From the NCBI GenBank assembly GCA_019009955.1, contig CM032228.1:209811001-209875000 (forward strand): a stretch of DNA of 64,000 nt. Direction: 5' to 3'. How positions within the stretch are numbered: position 1 is the first letter of the stretch; every line of letters begins with the position of its first letter. Source of the stretch: Riptortus pedestris. Its lineage: Eukaryota > Arthropoda > Insecta > Hemiptera > Alydidae. The position numbers and the translations under genes were made by a program. Under the pieces are notes generated by a model, which was not told the DNA's origin, ran no database searches, and saw only the letters and a list, made by a program, of their open reading frames with translations. Positions 1-12,500 of this stretch are shown here, piece by piece.

Positions 1-310
1 CATTTTCAGGCAATTTTAAATCCGTCCTCCCAGAACTTCTCAGATTTTTGAGCAATGGAATCCTCTAAGTGTGTTTTGCAGTCCTCCAGCGAATTAGAGT
101 GTTTCCCGTTTAGAGAGTTTTGAATGGCCCGAAATAAGTGTAAATCTTCTTGGGACAAGGTCTGGTGAATAGGATGGTGAGTGGGGGAACACATGCCAGT
201 CAAACCGTCTGTGGAGCGGATTTTCCTTTCGGAAATAAAAAAAAATCATTGAATAACTAAAATGATTTTTTTTCTCTTCCATTTCGAGCAAGCATGCCAC
301 TTAAAGATAA
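1..310 (-). pseudogene. mariner-type transposase, C-terminal remnant, frameshifted
   Basis: Read on the minus strand, this encodes the catalytic C-terminus of a mariner-family (DD34D) cut-and-paste transposase. One frame carries a YSPDLVP stretch, matching the family's PPYSPDLAP motif around the third catalytic Asp. A second frame continues with LHLFRAIQNSLNGK, SLEDCKTHLE and QKSEKFWEDG, the usual C-terminal run. The two parts lie in different frames, so there is a frameshift near 150. A further frame break near 20 moves the terminal LPERW-type motif out of frame. The second catalytic Asp region is not readable. The copy is non-functional and is cut by the window edge. A related copy lies at 50055-50420. 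Confidence 0.85.
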
Positions 311-480
311 GGAATCTGGGTTGAAACTGGCGCATGAAAGCACCTTAACTAATCCTTTTTTTATATTAATAATAAACAATATTGACCAAGTAATAATGAT
401 TTTATAAACAAAGAGAGAATTAAATTCAAATAAATGATAAACGCTACGAATTCATTTTACAACCTATAACATAAATGCCA
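1..480 (-). repeat. dispersed repeat shared with 50050-50550
   Basis: The mariner-like part and the ~170 bp beyond it (to about 480) match 50050-50550 almost throughout. Both copies include ATTGACCAAGTAA, GATTTTATAAACA and GATAAACGCT. The repeat is therefore longer than the transposase remnant. It probably represents an internally deleted mariner derivative, or a composite that was duplicated as a unit. Confidence 0.75.
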
Positions 481-1059
481 TTTAACTCACTATTAGCTTT
501 ACGGTAAAGAACTGGCTTTCATCAGTTTGTCCTATATTTTATGATTGCGAGCTATATTGTTTTTGCTCTTGCAACAAGAAAGACGAAAAGAAAAAACACC
601 CGGCCGCTGATAGGAAGGTTGTTACTGTAAGAAATATGTGGGACAAACATTGGTGAGGCATAGCCATGTTTTTGCAGTCGCCTGGTCCCTCCACCAACGG
701 TCCAGCCTCTCTATATAGAGTCTCTCCTCTCAACCCAATTTATATATACGTTTTACTTTATCTCAAAAGTCTACCGTTTTCTCGTTTACTGTAAAAGTTT
801 ATTGGGAAATACGTTTTAGGATTGGCATATCTCGTTAGAAAGAGAGAGAAAATGAAAAAAAAAAAGGTCTACAAGTAGCTAATCATTCCCCCCGAAAGAA
901 ACCTTAAAGTTTGAACTGTAAATTTGACTTCTTGCCAAAATAATAATTTTATGATTCAATCAATCATTTTAATGTAAAATAAGACAAACATTTTAGGCGT
1001 GAGGTGATTGGAGATTCAATGAATAAGGAAACGTCTCCTGAGTTGGAGTGAGTTATGAA
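481..1059. other. no gene recognised
   Basis: AT-rich unique-looking sequence with short stop-bounded frames only. I see no domain, RNA gene or clear repeat. Confidence 0.5.
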
Positions 1060-1582
1060 AAAGAGTCGGTCACGCAGGGGCTGAGTGAATTAAGCAGATT
1101 TCCCTCGTAAAGTTTAATAAAACATAAACCTACCACCGTGGATATATAATGAATAAATACAAAAGATAAAAAGAAATCTCCCCCCCCCCTGCAGAGCGTC
1201 TCAAAGGTTAACAAACAGGTCTGCCAACGGTTCACTGGAAAGAAAAACAATAACAAACGTATGAGAATAAAACATATAAATTTTATTAAAAACTAAGACC
1301 TATAGCTGTAATTTATGATGAATGAGAATAAATTTTATCTCAATCAATCAAATTTTAGTAGTTCAAGAATTTATGAGGAGGGGGGGTCACAAGAACATAT
1401 TTGCATGTATCTCGTATAATTATGGTCTCTGAAAAACAATGCTTGGTATTTAAGCATCAAATAATGTGGCTTATTATATAACAGGGTATTTTTTATGTAA
1501 CGCCAGTAGAAGTTTACTCAAGGCGGAAAAATGAAAAAATGCATATATCTGGGTAAATATTCAAGATAGAGAATAAATGTAT

Positions 1583-1587
<5 letters not shown>

Positions 1588-1626
<39 letters not shown>
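1588..1626. repeat. (TA)n microsatellite
   Basis: Uninterrupted TA dinucleotide run inside the 3' half of the family A copy. Confidence 0.95.
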
Positions 1627-1631
<5 letters not shown>

Positions 1632-1861
1632 ATTTAAGTTGCAATAAAGTTGGTTCTACATACTTTTTCAATCCGACTTATAGAAACGGAGATATTTCGA
1701 ATATTCAAAATTCTACCCCCTCTAAACCCTTCCTCTCCCTGGTCTGATTTCAGCCATTAACGAACTTGATCTTTCTTTTTAACAAAACGTCTAAATATCT
1801 AGTTTGGTAACGATAAAACAAAAATGGTGACCACTAGAGCGGTAACAGACACATATATAGA

Positions 1862-1984
<123 letters not shown>

Positions 1985-2072
1985 ATATATACAGTTTTGA
2001 ACGAAGCTCATTTTCTTCATCTACTAGATAGGATCGATGGACATTTGAACAAATATTTCGAAAATTGCGTCT

Positions 2073-2927
2073 TAGAAGAAATACAAATAACTCGATTCAT
2101 CATAATTTTGAATTTATGAATTTACTCACGTTTATTTCACATTGTTCCTGGTCCAATTGTGGCCATTAAAAAATGTTGTGTTTAGAATTATATGAACCAC
2201 TTATATGTTGCGTATGTTATAGACAAAATGAAAATTGCGGTCTCTTGAAAATCCTTGCTTTTAGTGAAGGAATTCACTATAAATTTTATATTTAGAATTG
2301 TTGTGACGTCTAAATGCGTTTCTTTCCTTCCGAACAAAATGGACAGACGGTGAGTGGGGGGAGTTTGCGGAGAACGATATTAAAACATTTCTGGATAATT
2401 TTTAAAGATAAAAAAACATTTGTATACGACGTTTATTGTTTTTCATAAACCGATCTGTGCTCTCGTTCCTATGCATGAGAATGGGGATATCGTATACCTT
2501 GAAGGTGGCAAAAATAATTTTAAATGTAGTTCAACCAAATATTTTGGTTATTTAATTTAATAGGGGACAGGGAAATCAACTGGTCCCAACAACAGATTTT
2601 TCGCCCTTAAGAACTCTTGTTAACAGGACTTAAAACCTAGGGTAAGACCTGAGATTTTAGTTTACGTAATAGGTTAAGTGAAAATCGTAGCAAGTAAAAG
2701 TAGTAGTTGTGAACCGAAGAATAAGAACTATTAGTAGTTAGGTGATAAAACATTCGTTCGTACTAATATTTTTTCAGAAAATAAATTTTTCCTTGTGAAA
2801 AATCTAAATAAATTGAGTCCATTAAGGTAAAAAGAGTTGGCAAGTGCAGGTAAATGGTCATAGATAAAATGTAAAATACAAATCTATTTAAAGTATGCAC
2901 TTGAATGAGAAGATAACCAAATTGGGT
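2073..2927. other. no gene recognised
   Basis: AT-rich sequence without a supportable gene. Possible old repeat debris only. Confidence 0.5.
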
Positions 2928-3039
2928 TTCAACAGATTTCTCTTAGATTGAGGTTAAACTAGATAGCTGGAATTTTGAAAATTAGTTCAAATGTCCATTG
3001 ATCCCTTGGTTAAATGAGAAAAATGAGTTCTGTTCAACA

Positions 3040-3125
<86 letters not shown>

Positions 3126-3990
3126 CCTTCCCGTTTATTAAGTAACAATACAGGAAGGGAGTGTATTAGCCACACGTCCCGTAAAATAATTAGTACATAA
3201 CCTGTGCTTGATAATAAAATAAAATTTTTGTACAATAAAATTATTTACAACAGAAAGAAAAAGAAAAACAAATTTGGGATTCAATGACAATAATTAATTA
3301 ATTTAACTGTATATATATTTATTTCTTATCAAGGTTGAGCGGGAGAAAATTGAAAATATCACCGTTACGAAGAGTCGGAGAAAGGATTTTATATAAACAA
3401 TCTTGTTGCAAATCTAATTTTCTATAAATTTTATTTTATACACTTTCACATCTTGAATACAAACCAAGATTTTTGCAATTTTTAAATTTCAACCCCAACT
3501 TTTAGTCATTGAACTTTAACGATAAGTGAACTCATCATGAAACGTCTTATTCCAAGTACTATTAGCAAATATTGTGTTGGACAATTTACTAGATGAGATA
3601 GATATATGTAATTAAGTTGTGTGATGACGCCATATAGGATTTTTTCTTGGCTCGAAAAAATTTGTTTGATCTATGCCATACTCCATAAATAGCTGTATCA
3701 TTCAGCACTAAAAATCACATTCGGAAATAGGACCACAAAGTGGTAAGAGGGTTACAGGGGGAATTCGAAAATTCAAAATAACTCTCTTATAATGAGTCGG
3801 ATCGATAAATGCTATAGAATCAATCTTTTAGGTCTATTCGTACTTTCCTGCTTTTTGCCTTCGGTAAACACTGACTTCTACTCAATATATGGTATAACAT
3901 GTATATAACACATGATGAGCTGAGATCAGTAGCGTGTCATACTCGTCAGCGCGGGAAATCTGCTTAGTTTACTCAGCCCCTGCGTGATCG
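2928..3990 (+). mobile_element. family A element, diverged, plus orientation
   Basis: The 5' domain around 2930-3040 is recognisable, with AGATTTCTCTTAG and CAAATGTCCATTGATC. It runs into a (TA)n core at 3042-3122. The 3' half has AATTCGAAAATTCAAAATAA and GAGTCGGATCGA. It ends at 3953-3987 with GGGAAATCTGCTTAG and CAGCCCCTGCGTGA. The middle, about 3130-3700, is strongly diverged or holds extra sequence. Confidence 0.65.
3042..3122. repeat. (TA)n microsatellite
   Basis: About 80 bp of pure TA repeat at the core of the family A copy. Confidence 0.97.
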
Positions 3991-4423
3991 AATTTTATGT
4001 ATTTCCTTAGTAATATTTTCTCTGTGGAATTGCAAAGAACCGAATTTGGCATTTTTAAAAACACATATTTCTAAGTTGTTTGCTTGAGTGACTTGTTTGC
4101 ATTATAGGAGTGGCTTTCATTTTATTTCATACTTTATCTTTTTGCATTTATCCTTTTCTATTCAGGGCAAGCACTTCCCTCTGGCATAATGCCAAACACG
4201 ATATATCCTCTACTCAGTTTTCTATCCAATGTTTAGTGTGACTATTTGGAATGATTTATTTCTTTTAAAGTGTTTTTTTTCTTTTAATGTACCACATTAA
4301 TATATATTAGCAACACTCTTACAGTTTATTAATTTTTTTTGTTTAAATATAGATAAAATTAAACATAAAAATAAGTAACAAATTTGGACTCTAGGGCTGT
4401 GCAATTGGCGTATGGGGTTTAGT
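3991..4423. other. no gene recognised
   Basis: AT-rich, homopolymer-rich sequence. No coding or RNA signal seen. Confidence 0.5.
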
Positions 4424-4690
4424 AGATTTCCCTTAAGAGAAATCAGCTAATGAGATTGAGTATCTATGGCGAAATGTTCGAAACATTTCATCTAATGTCC
4501 ATGTATCTTACCCTATATATGATGAAAATCAGGTCTGTTCAAAACTGTGTGTATTTAGTAACTCTGTTTAATGTTTAATCGTTAGCAAATTTGTAATTTA
4601 AACGATTTTTTTAAAACTAAAGTTCGGTAGTAGATGGAATTAGACCAGTGTAAGGGGGGAGGGGATGAATGGAGAATGTTTGTTATTTCC
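4424..4690 (+). mobile_element. family A element, 5' half only
   Basis: Begins with AGATTTCCCTTAAGAGAAAT and continues through the conserved 5' domain (CTAATGTCCATGTATCTTAC, GATGAAAATCAGGTCTGTTC). It runs to the ATTAGACCAGTG and G-rich part. It stops near 4690, exactly where the 46-bp minisatellite begins. The 3' half is absent. Confidence 0.75.
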
Positions 4691-5695
4691 GAGTAACACT
4701 AGGATGGGTACGTCTAAGACAGGATTGATACTATTACTACTACTATTGTTGCATTAAGATGGGTACTACTAATCCCGAATTTGTTATTAGAAGGTTACAC
4801 TATGGTGGGTACTGCAAAGGCTTTATTTGGGACAGTTGGGTAACATTAGGGTGGGTACTTCTAAGGCTGGATTTGGTATTAGTGGGTTACATTAGGTTGG
4901 TTACTTCTAAGGCTGGATTTGGTACGACTGTGTTACATTAGGTTGGTTACTTCTAAGGCTGGATTTGGCATTAGTGGGTTTAATTAGGATGGGTGCTTCT
5001 AAGACTGGATTTGGTATAATTGGGTAACATTATGATGGGTACTCCTAAGGCTGGATTTGGTATTAGTTGGTTTAATGAGGATGGGAGCTTCTAAGACTGG
5101 ATTTGGTAGTATTGGGTTATATTAGGATGGGTACTTCTAATGCCGGATTTGGTATTAGTAGGTTGAAGTAGGATGGGTACTTCTAATGCCGGATTTGGTA
5201 TTAGTAGTTTTAAGTAGGATGGGTGCTTCTAAGACTGGATTTGGTATAATTGGGTTACATTATGATGGGTACTCCTAAGGCTGGATTTGGTATTAGTTAG
5301 TTTAATGAGGATGGGAGCTTCTAAGACTGGATTTGGTACTATTGGGTTATATTAGTATGGGTACTTCTAATGCCGGATTTGGTATTATTAGGTTGAAGTA
5401 GGATGGGTACTTCTAATGCCGGATTTGGTATTAGTAGGTTGAAGTAGGATAGGCACTTCTAATGCCGGATTTGGTATTAGTGGATTAATGTAGGATTGGT
5501 ACTTCTAATGCCGGATTAGGTAATAGTGCGTTAAAGTAGGATGGATACTTCTAATGCCGGATTTGGTATTAGTGGTATAAAGTAGGATGAGGACTTCTAA
5601 TGCCGGATTTGGTATTAGTGGGTTAAAGAAGGATGGATACTTCTAATGACGGATTTGGTATTAGTGGGTTAAAGTAGGATGGTTATTTTTTGAAT
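4690..5695 (+). repeat. 46-bp minisatellite array, about 21 copies
   Basis: Tandem units with the core GGATGGGTACTTCTAATGCC, then GGATTTGGTATTAGT, repeating every 46 bp. Left-edge units (4700-4860) are diverged and the central ones are regular. Variants such as 'TCTAAGACTGG', 'CCTAAGGCTGG' and 'TCTAATGCCGG' mark unit types. The run of types at 4987 onward recurs at 5217 onward, a 230-bp (5 x 46) higher-order step. No sustained reading frame. Confidence 0.93.
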
Positions 5696-5910
5696 TGCCT
5701 TCTAAGATTGGTCTTTGTAAAAAGAGAATTATTTTACGATCGGCGTTTCTAAGACCGTTTTTTTTTTTTTTTTACCGAGTTACATTATGGGGTTATAATT
5801 TTAGTTTCAGATTATTAATAACCACTGCTAGTATGTTAGTGTTAGCAGTTATAGTAATATTCTTGTATTCGAAAATGCATTAATGAGCATACAGATTCTG
5901 ATATTAATAC

Positions 5911-6047
5911 TTAGTGACGTAATTCATTAGATAAAATCCATACTCCCACCCTGGCTAGAAAAGGGCGGTAACCTGTAGATAACCCATCTCAATTAGCCAT
6001 AGCTGCAAAAAGTCGACGTTAATAAAGAATTTAATTTAATTTAATTG
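5911..6047 (+). repeat. SINE 3' segment (5'-truncated)
   Basis: Matches the 3' half of the tRNA-derived SINEs at 48783 and 56090. It has the block TAGTGACG..AATTCATT, then CCCTGGCTAGAAAAGGG, then GTAACCTGTAGATAACCCAT. It ends in GACGTTAATAAA and an A/T tail. The tRNA-like head is absent. Confidence 0.75.
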
Positions 6048-6520
6048 CTGAAAAAATAATTACTTTAAGTTTTAGTTTATATTGATACCCTTTGTTGCAG
6101 GTGAAATAGTATTCTACATTATGAAGAAAATAAATGAGTAAGCAATAGGATTAAGAAATTTCTCCTCAAGGTATTGAGTGTTTCTCGTGACACGAATTTC
6201 TTTAAAGCTCTCTGGAAATTGAATGGGTGTCAACCAGTATAAATTTTGAAAGAGGAATGAAGCCGTGGTTGCGATGAAGTTTCATGTGGAAGGTGCGGTT
6301 CCCTGAAGTTTGCAATAGGAGCTCGTCAATCTCACTCGCTTTAGGCCTAAGGGGTAATAAGTGATACGGTCTATCCTCAATAAATGGCCTGCCAAAGTCT
6401 TCATTCGTATAATATCTGTGGCTTTATGATGAAACTTTTCGTATCTACTCTAGTAATTTAGTAAATTAGGTGGGTATTGGATGCCAGGAAATTTAATTTA
6501 CCAGTTTTACACGATCAATG
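6048..6520. other. no gene recognised
   Basis: Mixed-composition sequence flanking the large satellite. No feature recognised. Confidence 0.5.
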
Positions 6521-9500
6521 ATTACTAATAATTATGATCGTACATTTAATTTCACTTAGAATGATTTTACATTTCATTTCATTTAGAATAATTATGATTG
6601 TATATTGAATTTCATTTAGAATGATTTTACATTTCATTTCATTTAGAATAATTATGATTGTATATTGAATTTCATTTAGAATGATTTTACATTTAAATTC
6701 ATTTAGAATGATTTTACATTTAATTTCATTTAGAATGATTTTACATTTAATTTCATTTAGAATGATTTTACATTTAATTTCATTAAGAATAATTATGATT
6801 GTATATTGAATTTCATTTAGAATGATTTTACGTTAATTTCATTTAGAATGATTTTACATTTCATTTCGAATAATTATGATTGTATATTGAATATCATTTA
6901 GAATGATTTTACATTTAATTTCATTTAGAATAATTATGATTGTATATTGAATTTCATTTAGAATGATTTTACGTTAATTTCATTTAGAATGATTTTACAT
7001 TTCATTTCATTTAGAATAATTATGATTGTATATTGAATATCATTTAGAATGATTTTACATTTAATTTCATTTAGAATAATTATGATTGTATATTGAATTT
7101 CATTTAGAATGATTTTACATTTAATTTAATTTAGAATAATTATGATTGTATATTTAATTTCATTTAGAATGATTTTACATTTCATTTCATTTAGAATGAT
7201 ATTACATTTAATTTCATTTAGAATAATTATGATAGTACATTTAATTTCACTTAGAATGATTTTACATTTATTTTCATTTAGATTAATTATGATTGAATAT
7301 TGAATTTCATTTAGAATGATTTTACATTTCATTTCAGTTAGAATGATTTTACATTTCATTTCATTTAGAATAATTATGATTGTATATTGAATTTCATTTA
7401 GAATGATTTTACATTTCATTTCATTTAGAATAATTATGATTGTATATTGAATTTCATTTAGAATGATTTTACATTTAATTTCATTTAGGATGATTTTACA
7501 TATCATTTCATTATATTGAATTTCTTTTAGAATGATTTTACATTTAATTTCATTTAGAATGATTTTACATTTCATTTCATTTAGAATAATTATGATTGTA
7601 TATTGAATTTCATTTAGAATGATTTTACATTTCATTTCATTTAGAATAATTATGATTGTATATTGAATTTCATTTAGAATGATTTTACATTTCATTTCAT
7701 TTAGAATAATTATGATTGTATATTGAATTTCATTTAGAATGATTTTACATTTAATTTCATTTAGAATGATTTTACATTTCATTTCATTTAGAATAATTAT
7801 GATTGTATATTGAATTTCATTTAGAATGATTTTACATTTAATTTCATTTAGAATGATTTTACATTTCATTTCATTTAGAATAATTATGATTGTATATTGA
7901 ATTTCATTTAGAATGATTTTACATTTCATTTCATTTAGAATAATTATGATTGTATATTGAATTTCATTTAGAATGATTTTACATTATTTTCATTTAGAAT
8001 AATTATGATTGTATATTGAATTTCATTTAGAATGATTTTACATTTCATTTCATTTAGAATGATATTACATTTAATTTCATTTAGAATAATTATGATTGTA
8101 TATTGAATTTCATTTAGAATGATTTTACATTTAATTTCATTTAGAATAATTATGATTGTATATTTAATTTCATTTAGAATGATTTTACATTTAATTTCAT
8201 TTAGAATAATTGTGATAGTACATTTAATTTCATTTAGAATAATTATGATTGTACATTTAATTTCACTTAGAATGATTTTACATTTAATATCATTTAGAAT
8301 AATTATGATTGTATATTTAATTTCATTTAGAATGATTTTACATTTAATTTCATTTAGAATGATTTTACACTTAATTTCATTTAGAGTAATTATGATCGAC
8401 CATTTAATTTCACTTAGAATGATTTTACATTTATTTTCATTTAGATTAATTATGATTGAATATTGAATTTCATTTAGAATGATTTTACATTTCATTTCAG
8501 TTAGAATGATTTTACATTTCATTTCATTTAGAATAATTATGATTGTATATTGAATTTCATTTAGAATGATTTTACATTTCATTTCATTTAGAATAATTAT
8601 GATTGTATATTGAATTTCATTTAGAATGATTTTACATTTAATTTCATTTAGAATGATTTTACATTTCATTTCATTTAGAATAATTATGATTGTATATTGA
8701 ATTTCATTTAGAATGATTTTACATTTCATTTCATTTAGAATAATTATGATTGTATATTGAATTTCATTTAGAATGATTTTACATTTAATTTCATTTAGAA
8801 TAATTTTGATTGTATATTGAATTTCATTTAGAATGATTTTAAATTTCATTTCATTTAGAATAATTATGATAGTATATTTAATTTAATTTAGAATTATTTT
8901 AAATTTAATTTAATTTAGAATAATTTTTATAATAAATTTAATTTAAATTATAATAATTATGATTGTACATTTAATTTCACTTAGAATGATTTTACATTTA
9001 ATATCATTTAGAATAACTATGATTGTATATTTAATTTCATTTAGAATGATTTTACATTTAATTTCATTTAGAATGATTTTACACTTAATTTCATTTAGAG
9101 TAATTATGATCGACCATTTAATTTCACTTAGAATGATTTTACATTTATTTTCATTTAGATTAATTATGATTGAATATTGAATTTCATTTAGAATGATTTT
9201 ACATTTCATTTCAGTTAGAATGATTTTACATTTCATTTCATTTAGAATAATTATGATTGTATATTGAATTTCATTTAGAATGATTTTACATTTAATTTCA
9301 TTTAGAATGATTTTACATTTCATTTCATTTAGAATAATTATGATTGTATATTGAATTTCATTTAGAATGATATTACATTTAATTTCATTTAGAATAATTA
9401 TGATAGTACATTTAATTTCACTTAGAATGATTTTACATTTATTTTCATTTAGATTAATTATGATTGAATATTGAATTTCATTTAGAATGATTTTACATTT

Positions 9501-12500
9501 CATTTCATTTAGAATGATTTTATATTTCATTTCATTTAGAATAATTATGATTGTATATTGAATTTCATTTAGAATGATTTTACATTTCATTTCATTTAGA
9601 ATAATTATGATTGTATATTGAATTTCATTTAGAATGATTTTACATTTAATTTCATTTAGAATGATTTTACATTTCATTTCATTTAGAATAATTATGATTG
9701 TATATTGAATTTCATTTAGAATGATTTTACATTTAATTTCATTTAGAATGATTTTACATTTCATTTCATTTAGAATAATTATGATTGTATATTGAATTTC
9801 ATTTAGAATGATTTTACATTTCATTTCATTTAGAATAATTATGATTGTATATTGAATTTCATTTAGAATGATTTTACATTTAATTTCATTTAGAATAATT
9901 ATGATTGTATATTGAATTTCATTTAGAATGATTTTACATTTCATTTCATTTAGAATGATATTACATTTAATTTCATTTAGAATAATTATGATTGTATATT
10001 GAATTTCATTTAGAATGATTTTACATTTAATTTCATTTAGAATAATTATGATTGTATATTGAATTTCATTTAGAATGATTTTACATTTAATTTCATTTAG
10101 AATGATTTTACATTTCGTTTCATTTAGAATAATTATGATTGTATATTGAATTTCATTTAGAATGATTTTACGTTAATTTCATTTAGAATGATTTTACATT
10201 TCATTTCGAATAATTATGATTGTATATTGAATATCATTTAGAATGATTTTACATTTAATTTCACTTAGAATAATTATGATTGTATATTGAATTTCATTTA
10301 GAATGATTTTACATTTATTTTCATTTAGATTAATTATGATTGAATATTGAATTTCATTTAGAATGATTTTACATTTCATTTCATTTAGAATGATATTACA
10401 TTTAATTTCATTTAGAATAATTATGATTGTATATTGAATTTCATTTAGAATGATTTTACATTTAATTTCATTTAGAATAATTATGATTGTATATTTAATT
10501 TCATTTAGAATGATTTTACATTTAATTTCATTTAGAATGATTTTACATTTCATTTCATTTAGAATAATTATGATTGTACATTTAATTTCACTTAGAATGA
10601 TTTTACATTTAATATCATTTAGAATAATTATGATTGTATATTTAATTTCATTTAGAATGATTTTACATTTAATTTCATTTAGAATGATTTTACACTTAAT
10701 TTCATTTAGAGTAATTATGATCGACCATTTAATTTCACTTAGAATGATTTTACATTTATTTTCATTTAGATTAATTATGATTGAATATTGAATTTCATTT
10801 AGAATGATTACATTTCATTTCAGTTAGAATGATTTTACATTTCATTTCATTTAGAATAATTATGATTGTATATTGAATTTCATTTAGAATGATTTTACAT
10901 TTCATTTCATTTAGAATAATTATGATTGTATATTGAATTTCATTTAGAATGATTTTACATTTAATTTCATTTAGAATGATTTTACATTTCATTTCATTTA
11001 GAATAATTATGATTGTATATTGAATTTCATTTAGAATGATTTTACATTTCATTTCATTTAGAATAATTATGATTGTATATTGAATTTCATTTAGAATGAT
11101 TTTACATTTAATTTCATTTAGAATAATTATGATTGTATATTGAATTTCATTTAGAATGATTTTACATTTCATTTCATTTAGAATGATATTACATTTAATT
11201 TCATTTAGAATAATTATGATTGTATATTGAATTTCATTTAGAATGATTTTACATTTAATTTCATTTAGAATAATTATGATTGTATATTTAATTTCATTTA
11301 GAATGATTTTACATTTAATTTCATTTAGAATAATTGTGATAGTACATTTAATTTCATTTAGAATAATTATGATTGTACATTTAATTTCACTTAGAATGAT
11401 TTTACATTTAATATCATTTAGAATAATTATGATTGTATATTTAATTTCATTTAGAATGATTTTACATTTAATTTCATTTAGAATGATTTTACACTTAATT
11501 TCATTTAGAGTAATTATGATCGACCATTTAATTTCATTTAGAATGATTTTACATTTAATTTCATTTAGAATGATTTTACATTTCATTTCATTTAGAATAA
11601 TTATGATTGTATATTGAATTTCATTTAGAATGATTTTACATTTAATTTCATTTAGAATAATTATGATTGTATATTGAATTTCATTTAGAATGATTTTACA
11701 TTTCATTTCATTTAGAATGATATTACATTTAATTTCATTTAGAATAATTATGATTGTATATTGAATTTCATTTAGAATGATTTTACATTTAATTTCATTT
11801 AGAATAATTATGATTGTATATTTAATTTCATTTAGAATGATTTTACATTTAATTTCATTTAGAATAATTGTGATAGTACATTTAATTTCATTTAGAATAA
11901 TTATGATTGTACATTTAATTTCACTTAGAATGATTTTACATTTAATATCATTTAGAATAATTATGATTGTATATTTAATTTCATTTAGAATGATTTTACA
12001 TTTAATTTCATTTAGAATGATTTTACACTTAATTTCATTTAGAGTAATTATGATCGACCATTTAATTTCACTTAGAATGATTTTACATTTATTTTCATTT
12101 AGATTAATTATGATTGAATATTGAATTTCATTTAGAATGATTTTACATTTCATTTCAGTTAGAATGATTTTACATTTCATTTCATTTAGAATAATTATGA
12201 TTGTATATTGAATTTCATTTAGAATGATTTTACATTTCATTTCATTTAGAATAATTATGATTGTATATTGAATTTCATTTAGAATGATTTTACATTTAAT
12301 TTCATTTAGAATGATTTTACATTTCATTTCATTTAGAATAATTATGATTGTATATTGAATTTCATTTAGAATGATTTTACATTTCATTTCATTTAGAATA
12401 ATTATGATTGTATATTGAATTTCATTTAGAATGATTTTACATTTAATTTCATTTAGAATAATTTTGATTGTATATTGAATTTCATTTAGAATGATTTTAC

